44,737 nucleotides of DNA from Lewinellaceae bacterium (GTDB taxonomy: Bacteria > Bacteroidota > Bacteroidia > Chitinophagales > Saprospiraceae): contig JADJFA010000033.1 of assembly GCA_016708875.1 (NCBI GenBank), positions 1-44,737 on the forward strand. The letters are read 5' to 3'. Below the pieces are notes generated by a model. That model saw only the letters and a program-made list of their open reading frames with translations, ran no database searches and was not told where the DNA came from. Positions 26,771-37,900 of the stretch are shown in pieces. Both the position numbers and the translations under genes were made by a program. The number at the start of each line of letters is the position of its first letter. The stretch's first letter is position 1.

Positions 26771-27607
26771 TTATTGAGTGAGCGGGTGTTTGAATATTGG
26801 GGGGTTCAGAAAAAAGTCCGCAAATGTAGAGAACGCGGAGGAAATCAAAGGCAAAGAATGAAAAATCGTCATTTTGGAAGCAATTTCTTTAGACTCGCCT
26901 ACGATGTCCGCATACGCCGAATCGGCATTTGTGAAATCCGACACAGCCTTGCCCATCGAGGGCAAAGATTTGAGTTTTTCCAGCCCAGTGCCTTCAAAAT
27001 CGGCTTTTTCAATGCGCAAGGGAATCATGCGCCGACCTTCACCAAGGGCCTCGTATACAACTTCGAACCAATCCGTGGAGTTGAATAGATTGACTGTAAT
27101 CAGGACCAACAAATAGTCCGCATCGGCCATTTCAGTTTTGGCCTGCGCTACTAAATCTGCGCCGAGCGTCTCGTTCACATTGTAGACGCGGATTTTTTTC
27201 ATGATTTTCAGAACGTTAAGATGCCTGTTAAGCATCTTGCAATGCATCTCGTCGGCAGGGTCGTAGATGACCACGAATTTAGGCACAGCCGCTACGGGTG
27301 CTCTACCCGCTGCATTGTTTTTTGATTCAAAGTCGGACTCAGAGAGGCCGTTCGCAAGCTCGAGAATGGCTGCACTCACTTGGGAGAGTTCTATCTGATG
27401 ATCTTCAAAGCGAATCTGCCCGGTGCGATGTTTTTGGCCTGCGTTGCTCAATTTGCCTTGGATCAAAATGGCCTGAGTGCGTTTCCCTGAACCATCGGGG
27501 AGTAAATCCTGCAAGTACTGGAGTGCATTTTGCGGTTCTGAGGCGCTGATGAATTCCTCTACATCTTTTTTTAGGTCAGAAAGTGGTTTGGGTAGTGGCA
27601 TGGTCAA
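26771..27607 (-). CDS. EAD11-like / TIR-domain effector
   Basis: Residues about 10-95 form a short helical effector-associated domain ('ALQYLQDLLPDGSGKRTQAI', 'RTGQIRFEDHQIELSQVSAA') matching the EAD11 type. After a short linker, residues 109-243 form a TIR-like domain: 'KFVVIYDPADEMHCKMLNRH', 'KKIRVYNVNETLGADLV', 'ADADYLLVLITVNLFNSTDW', 'RRMIPLRIEK'. TIR domains in bacterial defence often cleave NAD+; the usual Trp-x3-Glu spacing is altered (W180, then E182 and E186), so activity is uncertain. It lies downstream of the EAD-trypsin gene and 20 bases ahead of secDF, all co-directional. Its likely job is an effector recruited through the EAD during a conflict response. Confidence 0.8.
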   Translation of the reverse strand: MTMPLPKPLSDLKKDVEEFISASEPQNALQYLQDLLPDGSGKRTQAILIQGKLSNAGQKHRTGQIRFEDHQIELSQVSAAILELANGLSESDFESKNNAAGRAPVAAVPKFVVIYDPADEMHCKMLNRHLNVLKIMKKIRVYNVNETLGADLVAQAKTEMADADYLLVLITVNLFNSTDWFEVVYEALGEGRRMIPLRIEKADFEGTGLEKLKSLPSMGKAVSDFTNADSAYADIVGESKEIASKMTIFHSLPLISSAFSTFADFFLNPPIFKHPLTQ

Positions 27608-27658
27608 TGTGTCAGTGAATTATACTGGCCGTGGCGGGGGGGCGGGTAAAGGCTGTGG

Positions 27659-27729
27659 GTCTGACGACTCAAAGTCGTCTGACCACTAAATCCAAGTTTT
27701 ACTCGTCAGACGACTTTGAGTCGTCAGAC
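27659..27729. repeat. 25-bp inverted repeat of a self-palindromic unit between the EAD genes
   Basis: The arms 27659-27683 and 27705-27729 are exact reverse complements with a 21-base loop. Each arm is itself a near palindrome built on GACGACT-(caa/ttg)-AGTCGTC. It lies between the stop of the EAD-trypsin gene and the start of the EAD-TIR gene, and may be a REP-type element or a transcription attenuator. Confidence 0.9.
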
Positions 27730-27735
27730 GAGGGG

Positions 27736-28730
27736 CTATTTCCCAATAAAGGCAAAAATATCCCGGAAAAGTATCCCCCGGTTCGCAGGAGCTTTATCGC
27801 CTTTTGCATTGATAACCAGTCCGCCGCCATCTTCCGCGCCTTTGCCAGCGTGGTGGATAGCCACCACTTTCCAATTATTGTTGAAAATAGGGGAACCACT
27901 GCTGCCCCGCTTGGTGTCGGTTTTGTAAAAAATATACTGATTCATTTGGCCGATCACCTCGTTGGCCGTTAGTGCGATTTGTTTGACTTCCCCTTCCGGA
28001 TGCTGAATAATGGTAACTGCTTCGTTGAGCGTTGGAATTGCTTCTTTGTCGAACTCAACAAATCCCCATTGACTAAGCGGCGCATCCGCCCGGTCTATCA
28101 CTTTCACGCGGGCAAAATCAAGCTCGGTTGGCGGACTCGTAATGAAATCGGAGGGGTCAATTTCATAGCTCATGCGGCTTTTCCCTTCCTCGTAATTAAA
28201 TTCAATGCGGGCAGTTTTCGCAATTTCGGCTGATCCAATGACGTGATGGTTCGTGAAAACATGGCCATCTTGTGTGAGAAACCCTGTGCCAAGGTTGCCA
28301 TCAGCGCAAACGACCCGGCACACTGCATTGGCAGCAGCGCGGGCCTTGTCAAGCCAGTCTATTCTCACCAGGTGATTTATTGGGCCTAATACTTTTTCCA
28401 GGGTAGGCTCATCCGGCACCTCAAATTGGAAAGCGCCCACGCCTCGTATTTTAGCGTTCAGGGCCACTTTGCGCGGAATTTCTTTCATCAATTCCGTCAG
28501 CGCGTATTTGGCCTGGGCTTCGTATCGCCGGAATTCTTCAAAAGGTATCCGGCCCTCACGCGATGCTTTGGCTGCCGAACGCAGGTTGCTGTACTGGAGT
28601 GTCAGATCCTGCCAGATGCCGGCTCCGGTTTGTTTGTCCAAATCTTGAGGGTGTCGAGGGCTTTTTCGATTTCGTTTTCCTCGATGAGACCGTTTACGGT
28701 TTCGAGGACGAGGACTTGGGCATTTTGGAT
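27736..28730 (-). CDS. EAD11-like / trypsin-like serine protease effector (one frameshift)
   Basis: The trypsin-like domain (about 95-300 counted from the TTG at 28641) shows the full triad: His133 in 'FTNHHVIG', Asp175 in 'TELDFARVKV' and Ser248 in 'KRGSSGSPIF'. In front is a helical EAD: the segment 'QNAQVLVLETVNGLIEENEI' is in another frame (to about 28730), and adding one G at 28644/28645 gives a continuous 'ALDTLKDLDKQTGAGIWQDL' helix leading into 'YSNLRSAAKASREGRIPFEE'. No ATG is visible for the extended frame, so the start is unresolved; an ATC at 28728-28730 sits where M would be expected. Proteases of this type serve as effectors in EAD-based conflict systems. No signal peptide is seen, so it is cytoplasmic. 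Confidence 0.82.
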
Positions 28731-28795
28731 TGCGGGGATACGGTTTAAGAAGTGATATTTAAGAATTGCAGATTTTTTTTTGATTGACGATTGAC

Positions 28796-30225
28796 GAATA
28801 CATGAATGATGATTGTTGAGGTAGAGGTTTGATTCTCGATTGCCGATGTTCGAGAGTGTTCACGAACCGTGTCAGAACAAACAAGTAAGTTTGACATGGA
28901 AAAGCAATTTGATTTTTGAACATTACAAGAAACAGGCCGTAGAAGACTTGCTGTCTGGGGAAGAAATCGACGGCCCAGATGGAGTACCGGCTCTTTTGTT
29001 GAAGCAGTTTCTGGAGGCCGCCATGATGAAGTCAAGTTTCACGTCAAGTCGTCCAAAGGTATTGGCGAGCTAACCGTCGCAATGGCAGGATGCGCAAGAA
29101 GTTCGAAGCATGAGTGAGGCGTTTTGATTTGGAGACGCCACGAGATAGAACTGGCACATTTGAGCCTCAGATTGTCGAAAGCGTCACATTTTGGTGAACC
29201 CTGGAGCGCAAGGTGTTGTTGATATGCGCATGATGAGTTACGAGGTATTTCGCAGGATGCATCAGATATATGGAAGAAGCCTCTGCAGCCTTCATCAGTT
29301 CTGTAACGACAAGGTTTTGCTGATGATGACCAGTGGACACGCCCTTGGAAGGGGTTTATAGTTTTGTTTTTGGATGCGATGCATTTTCGGATAAGAGGGA
29401 TGGCCGGTAGAGAATCGGAGCTGTACTTGGTTTACGGGATTACTGACAAAGATGTTTGGGCATGTATTTAGCGCCCTCGGAAGGCTAAATTTTGGGGTTG
29501 AGCGATCTGCAACAGCGCGGGGTTGAAGATCTGCTGATTGTGTCTGTTGATGGCTTGAAAGGTTTTGAAGAAGCCATTCGGGCGATCTTTCCCAAAGCCG
29601 AGGTTCAGGGTTGTATCTGCATCAGATCCGACACCCTTCAAGTTTGTTTCCGACAAAGACCTCGCACATTTGCCAAAGACCTCAAGCCTGTTTACACCGC
29701 AGTTGACGAAGCCAGGCCCGCCAAAGATGGATGAATTGGAAGAAAATGGGGCAAAAAGTATCCTCCCGTCATCAAATCTTCGACAATTGGGAACGCCTGA
29801 CAACTTTTTTACAATACCCGCAAGTCATTCGAACCATCATGTATACCACTAATCCAATCGAAGTTTGAACCGAAGGTCCGAAAATCACCAAACACAAAAG
29901 GCGCTTTTGCTTCCGGAAACGGCTTTGCTGAAACTTGTCTATCTTTATTGATCAAAAGCCCAAAATGGAGCAAAAATCACAATTGGGGCGAAATCGCAAG
30001 TCAACTGACATAATATTCGGCGAAAGAGCTGAAGCCGGACTGAGGGTTAAAGGGAGCCATGCAAAAGAACTTTGGAGGGTTCTTTGCAGACTGGAAACCC
30101 TATGTTTCAACCAACCGTAACTTTTAATTTTTGACACAGTTCCGTGAACACACCCGATGTTCCGCCATTCATACATCCTAATTTCATCAATAGCCCATCA
30201 CTCAACAATCATCATTCATGTATTC
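28796..30225. repeat. 25-bp perfect inverted repeat bracketing the IS256 element
   Basis: The sequence 28796-28820 is the exact reverse complement of 30201-30225. These lie 35 and 49 bases outside the transposon ends. They are not direct repeats, so they are not a target duplication; either the element inserted into a pre-existing palindrome or it mobilised with flanking DNA. Confidence 0.85.
28856..30151 (+). mobile_element. Decayed IS256-family insertion sequence
   Basis: The ends 28856-28874 (GTGTTCACGAACCGTGTCA) and 30132-30151 are imperfect inverted repeats, giving an element of about 1.3 kb, normal for IS256. A transposase reading begins at ATG 28896 and survives only as frameshifted, stop-interrupted pieces: 'GPDGVPALLLKQFLEAA', 'PRDRTGTFEPQIVES', 'LDAMHFRIRG', 'YLVYGITDK', 'LLIVSVDGLKGFEEAIRAIF', 'RTFAKDLKPVYTA' and 'PQVIRTIMYTTNPIE'. 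These match the mutator-type transposase in order, including the two Asp regions (LDAMHF and VDGLKGF). It cannot encode an active enzyme. Confidence 0.88.
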
Positions 30226-30294
30226 ATCATTCATAAATCAAAAAAGCCGCCTGGTTCACAAATTTTTACTTTTGATTACGGCCATGCCCCTCAT

Positions 30295-31176
30295 TTAATT
30301 CCTAACATCCTCCCCCCAACCCAGCTTTGCCCGGATGGTGTTGAGGAAGGTGGTGTCTTGTAATTGTACCAATCTTATTGGAAAGTCATTTTTGCGCACG
30401 GCCAATTGGTGGTGGATGCCGATCAATTCGAAACGAGAATCAAGCGAACAAATAAAATTGTCGGCACGACCTTCGATTTCAAAAGAAATGACCGATTCAT
30501 CTGACAGCACCAGCGGGCGAACATTCAGGTTGTGCGGAGCGACGGGGGTTATAACGAAGTTGCCCGAATTTGGAAAAATGATGGGGCCACCACAACTCAG
30601 CGAATAACCAGTACTTCCCGTAGGCGTGGCAACGATCAGTCCGTCCGCCCAGTAGGAGCTCAAATAATCGCCATTGAGAAAGGTGTGAATCGTAATCATG
30701 GAGGAGGTGTCGCGTTTGAGCAAGGTGCAATCGTTGAGCGCAAAGGGCAGTTCTCCGAAAATATGCGGGCTACTTTCGAGGTAGATCATGGTGCGTTCAA
30801 TAATGTTGTACTGCCCCTGGGCGAGCATTCCGACGCTTTGGCGGATATGGGTTTTTTCTATGCTGGCCAAGAATCCAAGTCTGCCAAGATTGATGCCAAG
30901 CATGGGTACGCCCGAATCGCGCACCAGTGTAGTGGCTGTCAGCATAGTGCCATCGCCGCCCAAAACCATTACAAAGTCAATGTTTTGGGTGCGAAAATTT
31001 TCGTATCCAGCAAACGGCTCCCATATTTTGGGCATTCGAATATGCGCTTCGATATCCTTAGCGTAAGCCTCGTACACACTGATTTCCAACCCTTCGGCCT
31101 GGAGCGCATCAAATGCCTCCTGCACTTCAGGCTGGTCTTTTTCTTTATACTGTTTTCCAAAAACTAGGACGCGCAT
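30295..31176 (-). CDS. nadK: NAD kinase
   Basis: The 293-residue enzyme phosphorylates NAD+ to NADP+ with ATP or polyphosphate. It has 'GGDGTML' (residues 73-79), the Gly-Asp-Gly loop that binds and activates NAD, and the second signature 'ADGLIVATPTGSTGYSLS' (177-194), plus 'NLGRLGFL'. The length is normal. ATG 31176 (MRVLVFGKQYKEKDQPEVQE) is the right start, because the open frame upstream to 31263 lacks family similarity. It is divergent from the patatin gene and lies beside the IS256 remnant. Confidence 0.96.
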   Translation of the reverse strand: MRVLVFGKQYKEKDQPEVQEAFDALQAEGLEISVYEAYAKDIEAHIRMPKIWEPFAGYENFRTQNIDFVMVLGGDGTMLTATTLVRDSGVPMLGINLGRLGFLASIEKTHIRQSVGMLAQGQYNIIERTMIYLESSPHIFGELPFALNDCTLLKRDTSSMITIHTFLNGDYLSSYWADGLIVATPTGSTGYSLSCGGPIIFPNSGNFVITPVAPHNLNVRPLVLSDESVISFEIEGRADNFICSLDSRFELIGIHHQLAVRKNDFPIRLVQLQDTTFLNTIRAKLGWGEDVRN

Positions 31177-31242
31177 GTTTTTTATTCCCAAATTTGCCGC
31201 AAGATAGGCAGTCGAACGTATTTGCAGAATTTCCTTTCGGCT

Positions 31243-31275
31243 CAGCCCCCTCAAACCCCTCAAACCCCCTCAAAC
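31243..31275. repeat. Tandem CCCCCTCAAAC repeat
   Basis: Three near-identical 10-11-bp units CCCC(C)TCAAAC follow one another in the nadK-patatin divergent spacer. Confidence 0.7.
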
Positions 31276-31296
31276 AATTCAAACCCATCCATAACA

Positions 31297-33392
31297 ATGG
31301 AATCAATCTCTTGCAACGAAGTCATCCAAAAAGAACAGGAACACCTGCGTCTGCGTCGGCAAAAACTCGGATTTGAGCACGGCACAGCGGAAAAGCCCAA
31401 CTGGTTCGGCATCGCCATGTCGGGCGGGGGCATACGCTCTGCCACCATTAACCTGGGCATTCTGAAAACGCTCAACAAATATGGTGTTTTGCAAAAAGCC
31501 GATTACCTGAGTACGGTATCTGGAGGAGGTTTTATACACGCTTATGTGCAAGGGAACGGCCAAAGAAACGGGTGATTTCGGCAAACTTTTTAGTGTGGAT
31601 CATATCGAGGAGATGCGTGCACAAGGGGAATACATGGTGCCGCACACAGGTCTTTTGGGCAAAAATGGCAACCTGATCTTGCTAATCATATCCTTTATAG
31701 TCAGTTGGCTGATGAGCCTGGTCAGCCCTATTATTGTAATAGGCATTGCCTATTGCCTCTACCTTATCGGGGCGAGTTGCCTGGGCGAAAACCCTTTACG
31801 AGTCTAAACTTTTGGCCGAGCATGACCTGGCCTGGTGGCTCCTGGTGATTCCGGGAGGATTGCTGGTGATCCACTTTTTGGTGAACATCATTTTGAATTT
31901 CAACCTGGGCGTATCCAAGGTATTCAATCGGCTAGAATCCATTCTCGTGGGATTCATGCTTATATTATATGCCTGGATGCTTGTGATGTGCTATAAAGGG
32001 GTGGGCAATATACCGTTTGATTAGAAGGTGACGTATGGCATTATTGCTTTGTTGCTTTTTTTCATAGGCTTTTTCACCAACCCAAACGCACTCAGTTTCC
32101 ATCGGTATTACCGCAAACAACTGGCCGATCTTTTCCTGCGCTTTTCGGGCAATTATGACAATATGCCTTTGGGAAAAGTTTTTAACGCAAAATCCGATGA
32201 TCCGAAAGATTATATCAGTCCTTACCCGCTCTTCAATACCTGCCTGAACCTGATGAACCCGCTGAAAGACGAGGCTTTTCAGGGCACCAAAACAAGCGAT
32301 TACTTTTTGCTCAGTCCATTTTTTTGTGGTTCTAAACTTGTGGGGTATGTACCTACTGACCGCTATTTCGATTATCAAAGAATGACCCTCCCGGCAGCCG
32401 TCACCATTTCAGCAGCAGCCGTCAATCCCGGTATGGGCATGTATTCCAACAAGGTTTTGAGTCTGTTGATGACAACATTCAATTTCCGGCTCGGATTCTG
32501 GATTTCCAACCCGCTCATTCTGGTAAAAGCCCGCGCCATCGTGTGGTGGCCGCTTTACTTTTTCTACGAATTGCTGGGGCGCATTGGCTCAAGGAAAAAG
32601 ATGATCAATATCTCCGACGGTGGCCATATCGAGAACCTCGGAGCATACGAACTCCTGCGTCGGGGTTGCCGACTCATCATCGCAGTGGATGCCGGAGAGG
32701 ATAAAATTTACTCTTTCGCCGACCTCAACAATTTCATCATACGCGCCCGCAACGAAATGGGTTTGGAGATAAGGTTTCGGCCCACAGAGCAGCCAGAAGA
32801 ACTGATCCGCCCACGCCCATCGCAGGTGTATTCAAAAAAACGCTACGCCGTCGCCGATATTTACAAATGCTGGGAGGAGGTCCCCGACCCAAGCCAGGAA
32901 GATGGCAAAAGGATCGTCAACTTTTCAGAAAAAGAGCGAACCGATCTAGGCCCCGTGGGTACCTTTGTGTACGTAAAATCCTCCGTTCGGGCGCCTGAAG
33001 GCAAACCTGACCTTGATAAAAGGGACGAATTGAAATACGGTACCTACAAGTACAAAATTTACCACCCCGACTTCCCGCACGAACCAACCAGTGACCAGTT
33101 TTTTGACAAAATACAATGGGAGGCGTACTTCCAATTGGGTCGCTATATTGGCGCCGAGGTGCTGGGTGTCACGGATCTGGAGGCCGCTGTGGGAGAGAAA
33201 CCTACGGTAGAAAACCTTTTAGAATGGTTTGACTATGGGGTTAACTTCTTTGAAGAAAAGCTGCCTACTCCTGCCGAATCAGCGGTGCCTACCAGTCGGG
33301 ATGCCGTTGGCGACGATGGTTTTGAAAGTTTCAAAGCGCCACAAGCGGAAGCTGCGCCGGCGGAGAAGGAGGAAGTGAAGTATCAGATGTAA
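31297..33392 (+). CDS. Patatin-like phospholipase with internal membrane helices (disrupted)
   Basis: The protein starts 'MESISCNEVIQKEQEHLRLR' and shows the patatin oxyanion loop 'MSGGGIRSATINLGIL' and nucleophile elbow 'STVSGGGF', with the catalytic Asp in 'ISDGGHIENLGAYELL' much later. Between them are four or five hydrophobic helices ('LIISFIVSWLMSLVSPIIVI', 'WWLLVIPGGLLVIHFLVN', 'ILVGFMLILYAWMLVM', 'YGIIALLLFFIGFF'). The frame changes near 31550 and 31785, and an in-frame TAG is at 32022-32024. Rebuilt, it is about 700 residues. Patatins hydrolyse phospholipids or neutral lipids; the inserted helices suggest a membrane-embedded form. The breaks may be sequence errors or true decay. Confidence 0.82.
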
Positions 33393-33488
33393 GCACACAT
33401 CTTTTTTTGGACAATATTTAATCAATTTAATACAAACATGCTACCATGAATTAAACAGAATTTCATAAACGATAAACAACCAAATACC

Positions 33489-34578
33489 ATGTCTCCTGTT
33501 AAAAAACCAATTAATGCAAAGCCTAATGGCGATGCATTCAGGCCCATTTTAATAATTGGGTTACTCCTGAATGCATTTTGTCCACTTAATTCCCAGAGGT
33601 ACGAGCCATCTTTGAGCACAGACGAGATCATCAGTGAAAATGCAAGTGCTGAGGAATACGCCCTTGAGGGAAAAAAGGCTCAGGTTTGACCTGAAAATTG
33701 GGAAAGACAGAAATGATACGACCTATGTTTATCATGTTTACCTTCAATTGAGTGAGCTCTATATTGCACTGGGCAATCCAGTCAAAGCCGAAGCCTTGCT
33801 TGATTCCGCATTATTGTTCGGCCCGCCGTGTTCCAAAATTGAAATTGACAAAATCCACTATTATATTGAAAAAATTCGGGGCAATCAGGAGAAGGCCTAC
33901 TATTACCTTGAGCAGGCGTATGGCACGGTGAGTGATACTTCCAGCCTAAGAAGTGTGGAACAACTTGCTGCTTTGGATACCCGCCAGATTTCTCATGTGC
34001 TGGAGTCTAAGCCCGATGCTCCCCACAATCTTTTTGAGTTGCAAGGGCCCAGGCAGTTCCTCTTATTGGGTTTGTTGGCCTTGGTTTTGGCTTTGGCGAT
34101 TGTCAGTTTCATGGCTTGGCGCCTTCAACGACGAGCCAATATAGCACTCAAACGCAAGTACCAATTAATCGAACAAGACCGACATTCGACCCAGCACGAA
34201 GCCCAAAACCAAGAGATTGCTGAAGATCAAGATGGCCTGACAAAGTCAGAAGCAGTCGAATGGCTGGCGACTTTAGAATCTGCCACGCTAGCCCACATCG
34301 CCGACAATAGTTTTACACTGGATGGATTGAGCGACACACTAGGGCTAAGTCGCCGCCAGGTGCAACGCCGGTTGAAAGCCGCTACCGGACTTACTGCCAC
34401 AGCATACTTACACGAGACCCGACTCCAACAGGCCCGCCTTTTATTGGAGAGTGGCCAAGTAACCTCGGTCAAAAATTTGGCAGCCGCCATTGGTATGCGG
34501 GATGTGAAGTATTTTTCACAAGAATTCAAAAAACGGTTTGGGAAATCACCCTCAAAATTTACCGAGCAGATGGAATGA
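33489..34578 (+). CDS. TPR / transmembrane / AraC-type regulator (one frameshift)
   Basis: The product starts with a signal-like segment ('RPILIIGLLLNAFCPLNSQ'), then TPR-like helical pairs ('LQLSELYIALGNPVKAEALL', 'NQEKAYYYLEQAYG'), one membrane helix ('FLLLGLLALVLALAIVSFMA'), a coiled linker and a C-terminal AraC HTH ('SFTLDGLSDTLGLSRRQVQR', 'SVKNLAAAIGMRDVKYFSQE', 'FGKSPSKFTEQ'). The first piece ends at 33689 and the second frame takes over near 33685, where one indel joins them. Such TPR-membrane-AraC proteins are common in Bacteroidota and sense envelope or nutritional cues. It lies upstream of the adhesin gene and may regulate it. Confidence 0.85.
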
Positions 34579-34964
34579 TTTTGCCGCAGCCCCCCGTTGT
34601 CGCTGCGATGTCCTTATTTTCCCCTATGATGTCACCATTTTCCCATAGATAAGTTAGCCAGTTGACTGTTATTTGGTATGTCCTTTGCATTCGTATTTGA
34701 GGCAATATATGCCTTGAAGAATAATCCCTTGCCGTAAGGCAGCAATCTCATACGTGAAAAGTTTGCGTGTGCCCGTCTTTTTCCTTTTTGGGCATTCCGC
34801 GCTCTTCCTCACTTCTTGTACCATCTCTTAGTCGATCCAGACCATGCCTGGCATGGTTGTACCAGTCTGTGTTTTGCCGTCTCCTAACGGTATTAAGGCT
34901 TAATCCTATTTTGAGCAGGTTTTGTCCTTGCTTAAGTCCTTTACATCTAATTTCTCCAATTTTT
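34579..34964. promoter_or_regulatory. Adhesin upstream region with a 17-bp perfect palindrome
   Basis: About 386 bases hold no gene. A perfect palindrome ACCATGCC-t-GGCATGGT lies at 34841-34857, 108 bases ahead of the adhesin ATG. It could be an operator for the neighbouring AraC-type regulator or a hairpin. Confidence 0.4.
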
Positions 34965-37900
34965 ATGAAAAGTAATTCTACTTCGAATTATGTCCTTTTT
35001 GCCCCTATTCGCATTTCTGATTTGTCTGGAGGCAACATTTTGAAGAAAAATTCTTGGGCCTTCAAAATCCTTTTACTCACTTTACTTGCTTTTACTCGGT
35101 TTGCTGCCCATGGGCAGATGCTATCCGGCAATGCTTTTTTAATGGGAAACCACGTAGAAGTAGCAGTGGCGCCTTGCGGCGCCTTTGCGTCTACCGTTGC
35201 CCCGCCGGCTGGTTATCATCCAAGAGGAGGAGGAGGGCGCTTAGGATTCGTTGCAGATCCTGCGCAAGATGGGTTTGGTGTCGGGACTCCCTAATTATAT
35301 CAGAGATTATTTCCTGCCAAGGAAATCCTGAGGAAGGATGGGGTTTAACCATAAATGGAGTTAATTTTAATAACAATCAAATTTGTAACATTATTGATAT
35401 ACCGGGAAGTGTAATTAGTTATACCAACGATGCTACTACCGTAACAGGGGTGTGGCAGGGAGGTATTAATGGGTTGTCTATTACCGCTTCCACCTCCATT
35501 CTGGTTAGTGGCCTGTATATACTTACGGAGGTAACGTTGACCAATACCACCACTGATCCGATTAATAATATTTATTACATGAGGAATGTGGATCCGGATC
35601 ATGGTACAGCAACTCCTGGAGAAGGACTTGCTACGACCAATAACAGTATCGTATTTCAGAACCCTGAAATGTGTGACAGGGCGTTGGCTTCTGCCACAAC
35701 CCTGAATAATATGCATTATCTTGGGTTAGGAGCACAAGATTCAAGAGCGAGGGTAACACATGGCGGTTTTTCCAACAGGAGCGCATTCGATATTTGGCAT
35801 GGAATCGGACTGAATACCTCCGGGATGGTGACTGCGGATCAAGCAATTTCGGTAGCTTTCAATTTGGGTAATCTGGCGCCAAATGAATCCGCAACTTTTA
35901 GCTATGTTTACATATTGAACGAGGCTGATTTGAATGAGGCGCTTTCTTCAACCAATATTTTCTTTGAGGCTGAGGGCACGGAATACGGTTCAGGAGAGAC
36001 CATTGAAGTATGTGAGGATTCGCCTACCCCTATTGACATTATTAATGGCTCAAGCTATACCTGGACATGGTCTCCGCCTACTGGCTTGAATACTACCGAT
36101 GGACCCTCGGTCATCGCAACCATTAATGCCCCGATTACTTATACCGTCAACGGAGTTGGACCATGCGGAGACGTGGAGCTTACCATAAGCCTGGATCCCG
36201 TCGGTTCAGATCCAATCGGAAATGCGGGAGTGATTACAGGCCCATCGTACATCAATCCTGGGGAAATGGGCGTCAACTATTCTATTGCGCCGGTTTCCGG
36301 GGCCACGGATTACGAATGGGTTTTGCCCCCGGGATCCGTTGTCACTTCGGGTGATGGTACCGTCTCAATCACTTTTGATGCATCGAATTCTACATGGTGC
36401 GGAAATATAATGGTTACGCCGTCCAATGCCTGTAATGTAGGCGGCAGTTCATCAAAACCTGTTTGTAAAGGGGTATCATTGGTACTCAGCAATATTCCCA
36501 CCCCAATTTGCATCTTTGATGTTATTTCAATTGATTATTCTGCCTCAGGCATATATAATCTTGGGAATATTTTCTCCGTTGAACTTTCAGACGAGAATGG
36601 AGATTTTACCAGCAGTATTGTAATTGGAACATTGGCATCTACAGATCCAATGGGTTCAATTCTCTGTGCGATCCCTGGCGGACTTACTCCTGGTGCTGGC
36701 TACAGGATGAGACTAACCTCAAGTGATTTCCCATCTGTTGGACCTCCCAACGATTTTGATATTCTCATAAGTGATGGCTCTATCATTTGTCCCGCTGACA
36801 TCGTTGTCAATAATGATGTTGACTTGTGCGGAGCAGTGGTGCTCTATGATTTCCTGAGTTGTCAAACAATTGTGAATCAGGCGATCCGGTACTTGAATCG
36901 GGATTGCCTTCAGGTAGCTACTTCGAAGTAGGAACTTTATACAGCGTTACTTATTCTGCTGTCAATCAAAATGGAGATGAATCTACTTGCACTTTCACCA
37001 TTGAGGTATTGGACAGCCAGAAGCCTGATGCCAGATGTCAAGATGTGGTACTGGAGCTTGATGCTGACGGAAACGCATCCATCGTAAGTTCAGACTTGGA
37101 TGCTGGATCTTATGACAACTGTGCGGTAGGAAGTATTGTTGCTTCCCAATTAAATTTTGATTGTAGCAACGTCGGCTTGAATCAAATCCTGTTAGAGGTT
37201 ACAGACACCTCCGGCAACATTGATATATGTGCTGCTTCCGTCACGGTTCAGGATGAAACGGCACCAACCATTGAATGCCCTGCGGATATCGCGGTGGAGA
37301 ATGACCCGGGGGAGTGTGGTGCGGTAGTAGATTTTAACGATCCCACGGTTTCGGACAATTGCGGACTTAGTTTTGAAGGCGCAGAAATCACGTTTGATTA
37401 CACTGGTACAGAACAAACTTGGACGGTGCCAGCAGGTGTGACTTCGATATTTGTTGATTTAAGAGGAGCAAGTGGCGGTTCGAATAATGTTGATGGAAAT
37501 CCCAACCAAGGTGGCCATATAGAAGGTCTTGGTGGACGTTTGGTGGGCAATCTTGCGGTTACCCCTGGAGATGTAATTTACATCAATGCAGGAGGCATTG
37601 GGAATACGGAGCAGGTGGCGCAGGAGGCACGGGAGGATACAACGGCGGTGGAACCGCAGGCTCAGGATTTGGCTCCTGGCGGCGGCGGCGGTGGTGGCGC
37701 ATCCGATATTCGGATCGGCGGGAATGGCTTGGCCAATAGAAAGATGGTAGCCGGCGGCGGCGCCGGAGAGGCATATAACTACGGATCTGGCGATGATGGC
37801 GGCAATGGGGGCGACTTGGTAGGTATGAATGGCACTATGGGTGGGGGCGATCTGACCACGCCGGGTGCGGGCGGCTCTCAGGTGTCTGGTGGTGCAGGAG

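Noticed and set aside
31543..31805. Programmed ribosomal frameshifting in the patatin gene
   Set aside because: There is no slippery heptamer with a downstream structure, and similar breaks occur in many unrelated genes here.
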